Origin: Conoideocrella luteorostrata
Taxonomy: Eukaryota > Ascomycota > Sordariomycetes > Hypocreales > Clavicipitaceae
DNA length: 64,000 bases
NCBI GenBank assembly: GCA_032433595.1
Contig: JASWJB010000163.1
Location: 29,787-93,786 of the forward strand
Direction: 5' to 3'
This document shows, piece by piece, positions 33,301-43,795 of this stretch. Position 1 is the stretch's first letter. Each line of letters opens with the position of its first letter. The notes under the pieces are model-generated. The model did no database searches, was not told the DNA's origin, and saw only the letters and a program-made list of their open reading frames with translations. The translations under genes were made by a program, and so were the position numbers.

Positions 33301-33684
33301 TCTTAGAACCCCCCTTCTGAGGGCAGGCTATCCTATAATATTACAGGTAAACTGGCCTCTTGAGTCATCGAGCGGGTCCGCTCTTTAGCGCAACACCCGC
33401 CGACATCGGCTTCGCTCCATCACACCCAAACTTCGGCTAGCCTCCCCAGCCTGGGCCGGCGGCGGCGCCGTTGTCTCCCCCATATTTCCTCTCTCCTCCC
33501 GCACCCAGGTATAGAAAATTTTCGTCCTTCTAACAACAACGGATTATTCTTGTTCTTCATCCTGGGTCACAAAGCAAAGATTGGGACATTCGGGTTTTCC
33601 TTTGTCCTACACACGCCGACTGAGCGACTGTGCTCGCACCCGACTCTCCTCTTCTTCAAATCCTGAACCCCGACCAGCTCCGCG
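33301..33684 (+). promoter_or_regulatory. Upstream region of the acetolactate synthase gene
   Basis: A pyrimidine-rich region with CCTCTCTCCTCCC tracts precedes the ATG at 33685. The overlapping 226-codon frame from 33581 is a shadow of exon 1 and intron 1. I see no clear Gcn4-type TGACTC site in this stretch. Confidence 0.4.
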
Positions 33685-36600
33685 ATGCTCCGAAATCACC
33701 CTGCGAAAAGGGCCCTCCGCGCCTTTGGCCAGGCGACGGCCTTCACCACGGCGATGCCGCCCACAACCACCCTTGCGCAGGGAAAGGTGCCTTCGACGCA
33801 AAGAACGCAGACGACTGCTTCTACGTCTGCCGCGCCGTAAGTATCTGGCCATTTCTCCGCTAGTGTCTTTGCATTCGAAACTCCTCGGTGGTGGCCAGTT
33901 AAGCTTCACCGCCTGGCGACACTCGGTGCCCTTGCATTCCTTGATCTCGGGAGAAGCTACGAGGAAGATTGACGCGGAGCCCCGTCGCTTGCTTCACGCT
34001 TTCGTTTCAAACGCATCCGCTCTGCCATCAGTTGCTAATATCTTGACAGTCAGGTTCGCCCCGTGCCGAGCCCCGCCTTCAACGTCGATCCCGAATCCCG
34101 CAGCCATGTTCAGCCTCTTGTCAACGCCTCGAAGCCCGAGATGGATGAGTCGTAAGAACCCCCTGCGCTCTCAAAACCATGGGCCTTTGCTTTGCGGAGT
34201 ACAGCTACTCATGTCCTTATTTCAGGTTCATCGGAAAAACCGGTGGCGAGATCTTCCATGAGATGATGCGCAGACACGATGTAAAGCAGATCTGTTTGTC
34301 TTCCCTTGCATTCCTCGCTCGAGGTACCCAGAGAAGGAAACAAGATCCAAGGTGCTAACCAGCTCTATAGTTGGCTACCCCGGAGGTGCTATCCTCCCCG
34401 TCTTTGATGCCATATACAACTCAAAACAATTCGACTTCGTTGTTCCGCGACACGAACAAGGTGCCGGCCACATGGCGCAAGGATACGCTCGTGCGTCTGG
34501 AAAACCTGGCGTTGTTGTCGTCACGTCGGGCCCGGGTGCCACCAACGTTATCACGCCCATGCAGGACGCCCTCTCAGATGGCACGCCTCTCGTAGTCTTC
34601 AGCGGCCAAGTCCCAACGACGGCGATTGGCTCGGATGCTTTCCAAGTCAGTCCTTTGAATCAGATTGAAGAAAGTAATGTGCTAACCTGATCGAAAGGAA
34701 GCGGATATCGTCAACATCAGCGCCCCTGCCACGAAGTATAGCTGCCTCGTACGCAGTGTTGCTGAACTTCCGCGTCGGATCAACGAAGCTTTTGAGATCG
34801 CCACCTCAGGTCGTCCCGGTCCTGTTCTCGTCGACCTTCCCAAGGATGTTACCGCTGGGATACTTAGAAAGGCTATACCAATAGAAGCTAGTCTGCCCTC
34901 GCTAAGCAACGCCTCTTATGCTGCCAACCAAATACATAAGAAGCAGCTTGATGATTCCCTCAATCGTGTTGCAGAGCTCATCAAGATCGCTAAGCAACCT
35001 ATTATCTACGCTGGTCAGGGCATTGTCCAGTCTGAGGGCGGATCTGAGCTCCTTCGCGAGCTGGCTGATAAGTGCTCTATTCCTGTTACAACAACTCTCC
35101 AGGGCCTTGGTGCATTTGATGAGCGAGATGAAAAGTCGCTTCATATGTTGGGCATGCATGGAACTGCTTATGCAAATATGTCTATGCAGAATGCTGACCT
35201 GATTATCGCCCTTGGGGCTCGCTTTGACGACCGTGTGACATTAAATGTCGCAAAATTTGCACCTGGAGCTAAAGCAGCCGCAGCTAAAAAGCAAGGTGGT
35301 ATTATACATTTTGACATCTTGCCTAAGAATATTAATAAGGTTATTCAATCAACTGAGGCTATTGAGGGTGATGTTGGTACTAATCTTAAATTGCTTATAC
35401 CTAAGCTTACTGCTATAAGTATGGAGCAAAGAAAACAGTGGTTTGATAAAATATCTGCTTGGAAGAAGAAGTGGCCTCTATCTAACTATGAACGAGCTGA
35501 CTCTCCTGGAGGCAATGGCCGCATCAAGCCCCAGACCGTTATTGAGGAGCTGAGCGACCTGACCAGTCAACGAGATCAAGACACAATCATAACGACTGGC
35601 GTCGGACAGCACGTGCGTTTTTCTCAAAAGCTATCAGAATTACTCCCAACTAACATCGAGTAGCAAATGTGGGCTGCGCAGCACTTCACATGGACGAAGC
35701 CTAGACAAATGGTCACCTCGGGTGGCCTCGGTAAGTCTTTTCTTATTAAGTCCCCTGTTTAAACCTTTTTTGGAACCCTCACCATCACATCACTGCCTCT
35801 GGAGTCGACTTTGCCTCTGGGTCAAGTGGCCAACACGTTAAGCCTGGTGCTAGGCTGCAGTGCTGCATGCAGTTGTATAGCCGCAAGTCTCACAACCCAA
35901 CGAGGGGAGAGGTCAGAGGCCAAAGCACGAGAGCAAGACAGAGCTGAAGAGCTGGTCACAGTCGAGCTTTCAGCCTGTGACCGCGCTCGATGCCCGAAAC
36001 TTCTTGTCTCGCTCAAATTCTGGGCTCGCCGACTTGACCAACTTCGCTTCGATACACCATTTTATCTGCACGTTGCATCCCTTCATCATAATACTGCCTC
36101 TGAGTGCTCGTCAAGGCATTCTGCTTTGCGTGTTGTGCTTGAGCATCGAAGTCAATGACTCTTGCGTCAGCCAAGCATGACTCTCGCCGGCACGTGCCTC
36201 ATTTTCCAGACGCAACCCAGACTTTATTATGTTGCCATTATCGACCTGTAGATGAGCCATGCAGCCGCTTGGTCAAGCCATGGCTGGCCTTTATCTCCTC
36301 CCGTCATCACCTCATGTCCTCGTTCTCACTCCTGAAGGGCATTTTTGCATCAGACTCATTTCTTCGATATGTTTCTCTCTGGTTTCATTATTTGCATTCC
36401 CTTTTATCATCACTCCACACTATTCCTCTTCCGTCATCACACTCTTTTTGAGGTGGTTGCTCAGGGGCACTGTCCTTGACCAACATCACGAGATTCCTCC
36501 CCCACATTTCCTCAAGGACCATAATTCTTCGACTTTTCTGACTTTTATATACAGGAACAATGGGATACGGTCTGCCCGCTGCGATAGGTTGCAAAGTACG

Positions 36601-37161
36601 TGAGCATGACCTTTCAATGAATTTTAACTGACAATGCATAGGCTGCGCGGCCTGACGCCCTGGTCGTCGACATTGACGGCGACGCGTCTTTCGGCATGAC
36701 TCTCACGGAGCTCTCCACGGCTGCTCAGTTCAACATCGGCATCAAGGTTTTGATAATGCGAAACAATGAGAGCGGAATGATCGGGCAGTGGCAGAATCTT
36801 TTCTATGAAGATCGCTATTCACACGCGCATCAAGTGAATCCTGACTTCGTCAAGTTGTCAGAAGCGATGGGTGTCCAGGCTCGCGAAGTCTCCAAGCCCG
36901 AGGAAGTCCGCTCCAGCCTCGAGTGGCTCATCAACACCGATGGACCAGCCCTACTCTCCGTCGAATGCGATAGCAAGCTCCCGCTGCTTCCAATGGTTCC
37001 CGCCGGATCGGGCCTTGACGAGTTTTTGGTTTGGGATGCTGGTGAGTTATGACCCCTTGTGCCGTGACTTCAAGATTTCTGACGGATATTTGATCGTAGA
37101 AAAGGATAAAGCTCGAAAAGAACTGATGCGGAAGCGAACTGGCGGTCTTTACGGCTCTTGA
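33685..37161 (+). CDS. ILV2-like: Acetolactate synthase catalytic subunit, divergent
   Basis: Nine exons (33685-33836, 34050-34151, 34226-34293, 34371-34645, 34698-35612, 35664-35730, 36555-36595, 36642-37041, 37100-37161) give a 693-aa ThDP enzyme, the usual length. It would make acetolactate or acetohydroxybutyrate for Val/Ile/Leu synthesis in mitochondria, and an Arg/Ser/Thr-rich presequence is visible. Family blocks in order are [24 protein letters not shown], the catalytic Glu in HEQGAGHMA (about 136), [57 protein letters not shown] (about 552), [11 protein letters not shown] and a C-terminal RTGGLYGS. Usually invariant positions differ: SRxCTKW is [12 protein letters not shown] is SFGMT, and the NNEEQGMV region reads RNNESGMI. 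Intron 6 is 824 nt. It may be the housekeeping gene or a resistance-type paralogue. Confidence 0.93.
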
Positions 37162-38008
37162 GGACAGCACGAGCAAGTATCAAGCAAGATTTATATCGGA
37201 AACCGCAATATCCTGCACATACCCGCGGATCTCGACAGCTCAGCATCCTGGATATGGTAGACGCTGTTGGACTTGCATGTTGTTGCGCCATGTATTTGTA
37301 ATCACTCTTCTTCTCGCTTTTTCTCTCTGTCTTGCACAGAACCGCAGATCCATTTGCGTATGTGGAAGCAGTGACTGGAAAAACACAAAAGTCAACCGCG
37401 TTAGGGATACAGGAAACCAAAGAAACAGGGATAAAAGGGGCTGAGAAGCAGTATGCGTCGATGAGCACGCGCCGCGTATTAATGTACGTGTGTACAGGAG
37501 AGTGGATGTCGAAATATGCACAGCACAGAGGAGAACCTGGAACATCTGGCGAGGAGCAATTGCAAAAAAAAGTAATGCTAAAATTTCCAATATTTGCAAA
37601 GATCGAGACCAACATCGTGTGTCAATGTGGTGTATTTCTGCAATCAGACTGGGAGCTCAGACCTCCGGAAGCAAGCAGTTCGTAAGAGCCAGCCAGCACC
37701 CCTCGGCCGGGGACATCTCCATCTAGATGCCATCGTCCATTTTCCCTTAGGCCACGTGGGTACCAGGTTCGATATCAAGTATGTAATGAGATTGAGTCTG
37801 CTGTCATTTTCCCCTAGTGGTTAACGCGAGATGCGTCAAGGAAAAGGCCACCTTCACGGGCTTCCGAGCCAAGGGGTAGAACGTTAGTCCTTGTGATGGA
37901 TTGACCCTATTAGGGCTAAAGTGGTGCTAGCACTACGCTAACCAGGTGGTATGCCTGACCCTCTTGACCGTTGCGTTAATATGTAAAGGGTATATATTAA
38001 ATAAGTCT

Positions 38009-39470
38009 GTTACGGACCTGAAGGTCATGTATAAATCGTGGTCCGTAAGATCCTACTCGTGTAGGGATAGAAACGATAGAAGGAAATATAAATATGACGA
38101 GGGATATAAAGACAAAGAATAGGTAAATCACTAGAGACTCTAAGTATGTGTGTGTAGAAGCTTAGTTTAATTTATCTAGTTTGTTGACCCAAAGCAAACA
38201 CACCCAAGGACCCAGAGAAAAACACCATCTTGAAAGGTTCAGCATGACCGATGTCTCGTGTAAATACTCACTAAGAGGGGCTTCTTGCCGCTTCTCCATT
38301 CAATCCTTGGAAGGTGGGAGGGAGATTTTCAATGTAACCGTTTGATCATCGTAGATTACATCTTATTAAAAGTCAAAATAATATGTAAGTGAGCGGCTTC
38401 CTTCTGGAGCGATCAATATGAGTTATTTAATAATAAAGTCTTTATTGTGGATGTGCGTGTCCTCTATTCTATAAACTGTTGCGAATGCTAACTATATATG
38501 TACCTCTTGATCAACCCGGATTATTTGATGTCCCTTTCCTTCAATACGTGGAGACCGCGTAAATCCCCTAACACAATATATTAATTGGTTGATTGATTAC
38601 CCTAGATAGCTATCTTAGTGGCTATATTCTAGTACATCTACTATTTAATCATATAAGAAAAACCCTTATATAGGGAGAAAACCTATATGCGTTGGTGTCA
38701 CCTCGCCTCCGCCTTGGCTCCTACGCGAGGATGCTTTGGCTTATTGTCTGCTGCCATGTGTTATTTACCTATTTAGCTAGCACTTACCTATAATGGCGTG
38801 CTTAGGAGAGTATGTGTGTTTTTTCCAGGGTCGTCTTGGGTCTGGTTCTATGGCGGTCACAGTCTGTTGGGCTGCCCCTTCTCTATTTATAGGCGGTCGC
38901 TCAGGCCTATTTGTCTCCCCCGGCTTGTCCACGATTCGGCTACGAGTTGGGTCCTCTCTTGGATTCTGTGCTCATATAGGTCCGCAGTGTTCACTTTGGC
39001 CTCACTTCTTCTCACCTTGCCAGCTAGCAGCAGTCGGGCTGCCAGTTGGGCCCTCTATTTTCCTTGTGCCGCCTCTGTAGCTATTCCTTCTTTCCTTCCT
39101 TCTTCATACCTTTAATTTCGTACGTTTGAGCCCTCTAGTTGCCCTTCTGCGCCTCTATGACCTGTTTCCCGAGTCAAGGGGCCGTCGCCACGGGCCCGGT
39201 CGTCCCCTACCCAGTTTGGCGATCCCTGGCGTCCGGGGGGCTCTAGGCCCGTTGCGGCGGCGCTTCTAGCTTATTTCCTCCTTGTTGAGTTGTTTTGCTA
39301 ACGGTAATCTCTAGCAGAAGGCGAATTTAACACAGTATATTATAATATATGAAAAGCTTACTATAGTAAAGTTGATATATAGCCACACTATAGTGTTAAG
39401 GCAGGCATAATTATAGTGTGGCTATTAAGCTATAAAGGTTATCTTATGCCCTAGCACCTGACCCGACCTA
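38009..39470. mobile_element. AT-rich transposon relic with possible LTR start
   Basis: TGTTACGGACC at 38009 is followed by an inverted GGTCCGTA about 25 bp later, reminiscent of the start of fungal Gypsy-type LTRs. The next 700 bp are strongly AT-rich with TA-rich words, as after repeat-induced mutation. A GC-rich block at about 38690-39290 follows, with a TATA-like motif readable on the minus strand (CTATAAATAG near 38885). No retroelement protein domain can be read. The LTR identity is a guess; the repeat nature is more likely. Confidence 0.35.
39379..39425. repeat. Perfect 14-bp inverted repeat (hairpin)
   Basis: ATAGCCACACTATA at 39379-39392 is exactly complementary to TATAGTGTGGCTAT at 39412-39425 across a 19-nt loop. 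No flanking target duplication was found. It may be a small foldback element or a relic terminus. Confidence 0.6.
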
Positions 39471-41154
39471 AGCGCGACGTGATAGCAAGACTGCAGGTGC
39501 AGATGCAGATGCGGGATGCGGGTGCATAATACAATTTACCCAAGCCAAGATTGCGTCGCCAATGAACTGTCACGAGCTGCAGCCACCGCATCCTAATTCT
39601 TGCTTCCTTTTCTGTCCCGCCTCCGGTACACGGAGCTATCAGACCCGCGACTCAACCTGGGGAGAGCTCCACTTCGCGCAAGTCTTTATTCGCTAATTGG
39701 ACAAAGAAGTGAAAAAAAGAGAAAGAATAGGAAGAAGAATACGGTGTTATCTATATGTGTCGTACCGTGTCAATATAGGACTTTCGTCTTATTTGTTTGG
39801 CATTCATGCTGCATACATGCTGCATACATGCTTCATACAAAGTCCCTGAGGGCCGAAAGAGTAAATGTGAGTGTGACAAGCAGATTTCTATCTGTCTTGG
39901 CTTCTTCATGTGCAGATTCGCTCCTCGGAGTCATTCTCGTAGACGTAGGGAGTATACCTACGTCTACAAAGGAGTTTGTAGCCTTTTTACCTTTGAAGGA
40001 CAATTTTCGGCGGTCTCTCATGCATGAATCTGTCGGTGCTTGCTTCGGGTGCTATGTGTTTTCTGGCTTATCATAGAGCAACCTCCGGTACGACTGAACA
40101 TCGTGTACTCCATGTGATCATGGTGTCAGACAGTGCAGATTACAGTGTATAGGTGCCTACCTACTCGCTTGTTGAATGAGTTCCGTTTGTGTAATCTGAG
40201 TAGCAAGCTCCATCCCCTCCCTGACCATGGTCCAAAAAGTAGCTGCCATCTTAGACTTGTCACATTCTTCGAGGATACAAGCACCTCGACAAGCCCACGG
40301 GCAACTTACTGCCACGTCGCATCGTTGGTATTCAAGCCAGTGCATACAAACGACGTAGAAGGCGAGTGGTGTTCTATTTTACACCGTGAGTACCCAACTG
40401 TCGCCGTTACATTTCGATGCCCCCATAATGGATGACACTCTTAAAGCCCCGTCTCCTTTGGGAATTTCCGATAAAAATAGTGCGGCGATATAAAATTTTG
40501 AAATGTCACTAATGATCATCACCTCATATCCATATCGGTTCCATTATATATAAAGCTGTCCATGGCCAAATGCTAATCTGCCTTGAACGAGAAGAGAAGC
40601 CTCAGGTATGTAGATTCATGCCCTGGAAAGCTTGCTGTTGACTACGATGCGACTGGGAGACCAGAACACTGCCCGACGCTTTGGATGGTCTCACAGTTAC
40701 AAAGAAAACAACAAGAGACTGATTCACTGGACTGATTCCCAACGATAACCATCTTACGTTAATTTGAGCCCACTTTGTGTTTCTTTACGTGCGTTCATGT
40801 TACATGAATATATATTGTAATTGCTCATATCGTCAACCTATGTGCCAAGTCTAGCTGTTGCGACCTTTCGTCAAGCACAATAGGAAGCGCGGAGCAGGTC
40901 ACGTGGTCACATTGCGGCCACGATATTTGTACGACGATATCAGCACTTTCTTCCTGGTTTGCTTTCTGATTTGCTTTTTCTTCTTAGACAGACACAAGAG
41001 ACTTATGAATATACTGTTTTTGCATTTTGAAGCAACAGGTCTGAGCCTGCCAGCACACCCTCCTGTGCAACCTACACTAGCATCTCACTAGACGGATTCC
41101 AGCATCCAACACGGCCAGCTAAGCCTAGCTAGATTCCAATTACCTGTGCCTGCT

Positions 41155-41270
41155 AGAACCTCTGCTCTGTAGCACCTCTGCTCTCTAATGCATCTGCCCT
41201 ACAGCACCCTTGCCCTTTAGCACCTTTGCTCTCTAGCACCTCTGCTCCTAGCACCTCTGGTGCAAAGTTT
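41155..41270. repeat. Minisatellite of about 20-bp units
   Basis: Six or so imperfect units built on TAGCACCTCTGCTCTC (variants GCACCTTTGC, GCACCCTTGC, GCATCTGCC) run head to tail. The region is non-coding. Confidence 0.7.
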
Positions 41271-42042
41271 TAGTGCTGGACGTAATAAAATTTTCACCAA
41301 GTCGAAACAAACGACTTTCCACTAGCGCCAGAGACGTTACTATTGAATATTTACATCCTCGTCCTAACAGATATGTGAATACACTTTGGTGTAAAGGTTC
41401 AAGCGAGTATATTGTTAGCTAGCTGGCCGATTGCGACGAAAACCCAAAGCTAGCGAAGGAGAAAGAGAAAAGAGTACTCCGTACTCCGTAGGACAGGAGA
41501 GCTCATGGAGCATTTGATCTCCGCACTTTTAATCTCACAAAGTGGGTTACCGGCCTAGTAGGTTAAGGCAACTGGCGAGCGTGTCCAAAAACCGAGACAT
41601 CCACTGGCCTAGCCCGATCCACTTGGGCCTAAATGAAGCAAACTAGTGGGAAATGTAAGGCGCTATGGCCCGGACCGTCCCCCGTCCTCCGTAGTCTTTT
41701 GTAAGTAGCTGAATTCGCTGGTGGATTTTGGCGTACCGGGCACAACATCCTACTAGCATTGTATGCATGTAGCCGCCATGTTGCCGCCATGTTGCCTCAG
41801 CTTGCGCAGGGTGCCATAACTATTGGCTCAGGACCCCCGATGCCGATTATGGATTTTCGTATCAGAGCATTTGCCTTGTGTGGACGATGGAGACTGTATG
41901 TAGCAGCGGACAGATACTGTTGGTAGTGACCAAAAATCATGGTTACATCCACGGTGTGTGGCGGCGCCTCGCCTGGCTGATCGAAGTCGCGCGGCGTCAG
42001 GCGATTGGGGGGAGCACAAACGAGCGAATTGCCTCTGATCCT

Positions 42043-42119
42043 CACAGGGGGGACAATTTAAGCCGGTTGTCGGGAGAATGATTTGACCAACATGGAGTGT
42101 GCAACTGTCCCCCCTTGTG
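42043..42119. mobile_element. 77-bp MITE, family II, copy 2 (internally deleted)
   Basis: It begins CACAGGGGGGACAATTTAAG and ends CTGTCCCCCCTTGTG. Its interior (GGTTGTCGGGAGAATGATTT) matches the copy at 11796-11887 read in the opposite orientation. Most of the second inverted arm is missing, so it no longer forms the long hairpin. No clear flanking duplication remains, which suggests greater age. Confidence 0.8.
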
Positions 42120-42355
42120 AATCATCCCACACTGGATAGCCGCCCACTGCAATAACTAGCTCCTGATACTAGTGCTTACTACTAAACATGAAGAAAAGTG
42201 AGGTATCATATACACAGGCACATGGTCGCGGGCAGTTTTTCTTCTGCCACGACGTTTCTACAGAGCCAGCCTTGGCTTTTTAGTACCCTCAGCATCTTCC
42301 CGAAATTAAGTCGCCAACAGCCGAAGAATCTCTTTGTTTTATTTCTCTGTTCACC

Positions 42356-43306
42356 ATGTCGCGAATCGGTTCTTTGACAACAGCGTTCACTCCGCCTCCT
42401 CACTGCACGTCATCCTTCTCTAATGTCTACGTCTCTGTATCTGGGGATGTACAGTTACAGATTGCTGGGCCGGTGAACACGAACGACGGATGTTTCCCCA
42501 ATGACTACCAGGCTGGGAGAGGAAACTTCTATTCCCCAGGAATCTGTCCTGTGGGATATGGCCACGCCTTTTCGTCCTTAGTCACAGCTGGCTCGGTTAC
42601 GGAAACCGTTGTAACGTGCTGCCCGACGTGAGTGAATTGCTAGTAATCGCCAGTGAGGCTCTAGAAGTTGATCTTTAAGATAGAAGCTTCGATAACACTG
42701 AAGGGAACGACGGCTGGCCACCAACGATGGGATGTCGGTCCGCATTCAACTCGCTATCTACCAAAATGACCTTCATCTCTGGTAGACAAACGACAACCAC
42801 TGTAACGTCTTGGACTGGCGGGGCTTTAAATGCATACAGCATACAGGTTCGCTTTCAAAACACTGACTTTCAAAACACTACGCTGGTAAGAACCCTGGCA
42901 TTCCTTAGACAACTCCATCCCAAACACGAGCTAGCATTCCGGACTTGGGTTGCTAATTGCAATGATACAGTCATCACCAACAACGACGCTTATGGTCTCT
43001 ACTAGAAGCACAGCCACGCCTACTGCAACGGATCAGAATAATGCGAGCGCAAACGGTGGTCTTGGCAAAGGTGCAATAGCCGGTATTGTCGTTGGAGGTA
43101 TACTAGGCCTCGGTGTAATTATTGGAATTACATACTTCCTCACCCGACATTTCTTGCTGCATAAGACCGCAAAAGACGCTGAAAAGCCCGGAAAGCAAGC
43201 CAACGTTGCTACGTTTGAGAACAAGATGACCCACGAGTTACCAATGAATCACACTGGTCACACTGTCTCAGAGCTCGGGGCCGACACGGTTGCGAGGCAG
43301 ATTTAA
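42356..43306 (+). CDS. Single-span membrane protein with Cys-containing ectodomain
   Basis: The model has three exons, 42356-42627, 42684-42885 and 42971-43306 (269 aa). Introns of 56 nt (GTGAGT..GATAG) and 85 nt (GTAAGA..TACAG) join in frame. The ectodomain shows FTPPPHC, CFPNDYQ, SPGICPVGY, TCCPT and a TSWTGGALNAYSIQVRFQ segment. A Ser/Thr/Pro stalk follows, then a Gly-rich membrane helix (GAIAGIVVGGILGLGVIIGI) and a polar tail. This architecture is a large uncharacterised fungal family, probably cell-surface. The first intron acceptor was chosen because the nearer AAG acceptor leads to a stop. No classical signal peptide is seen, as is frequent in this family. Confidence 0.8.
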
Positions 43307-43795
43307 CCGAACTACTCGACCTTTGAGAGAAGTCGTTGTCTTGGTCTTGCCCAATGCTTGGGTAAACATTCTTCGGGCATGGCACTCATAGAGTGGCTAG
43401 TGTCATTGGCATTGTTACTGTATGCGTGGTTAAGGTCACCCAGGGTTGCCGCTGCAAGCTGCATCTAGAGGGCATTAATCATCTTTGCTTGTTTTATTTA
43501 GAGAATCTTCCCTTTGAGAACAATTTGAATTGCGCCTTGTTTGATTAGTAAATTGAGTTAATAGGATCCAACTTTACACTTAAAACTTACTTAATGTGAC
43601 CTTGATATAGTTACCTACACAAGAGTAAAAGGCAAAAGTTGACCCCCCCTTGGACCTGCACACCTTAAAGGCCCTGGTTGAGTTAGAAGTGTAGTTCGCT
43701 AAGAAAGATCAAGTCTAATAAGCATTCCAATATGAATGGCTAGTTGGTGGACGGACAGACCAGATCCAGCGACGAAATACCAAGCTACTTGTGCG
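43307..43795. other. Convergent intergenic region
   Basis: This lies between convergent genes. It is AT-rich around 43480-43620, with no repeat, RNA gene or frame of interest. Confidence 0.5.

Larger units (their letters stand above)
37162..42042. other. Long non-coding stretch with repeat debris
   Basis: No supported gene is present. 37162-37830 is the downstream region of the synthase gene. 37830-39470 is AT-rich repeat relic (separate entry). 39600-41100 has frames up to 158 codons with no recognisable content. A minisatellite follows at 41155-41270, and TACTCCGTA motifs lie at 41473. A GGTTCGAT word near 37768 recalls a tRNA T-arm, but no cloverleaf can be drawn around it. Confidence 0.45.

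Noticed and set aside
33581..34261. 226-codon plus frame over the start of the synthase gene
   Set aside because: It is a shadow frame: the real exons 1 and 2 of the synthase lie in another frame with consistent splice sites and conserved residues.
37740..37830. GGTTCGAT and TAGTGGTTAACGCG words resembling tRNA T and D arms
   Set aside because: They are in the wrong order and spacing, and no acceptor or anticodon stem can be paired around them, so no tRNA is called.
39600..40076. 158-codon plus frame
   Set aside because: No recognisable domain. It crosses short internal repeats (CATGCTGCATACATGC) and lies in repeat debris.
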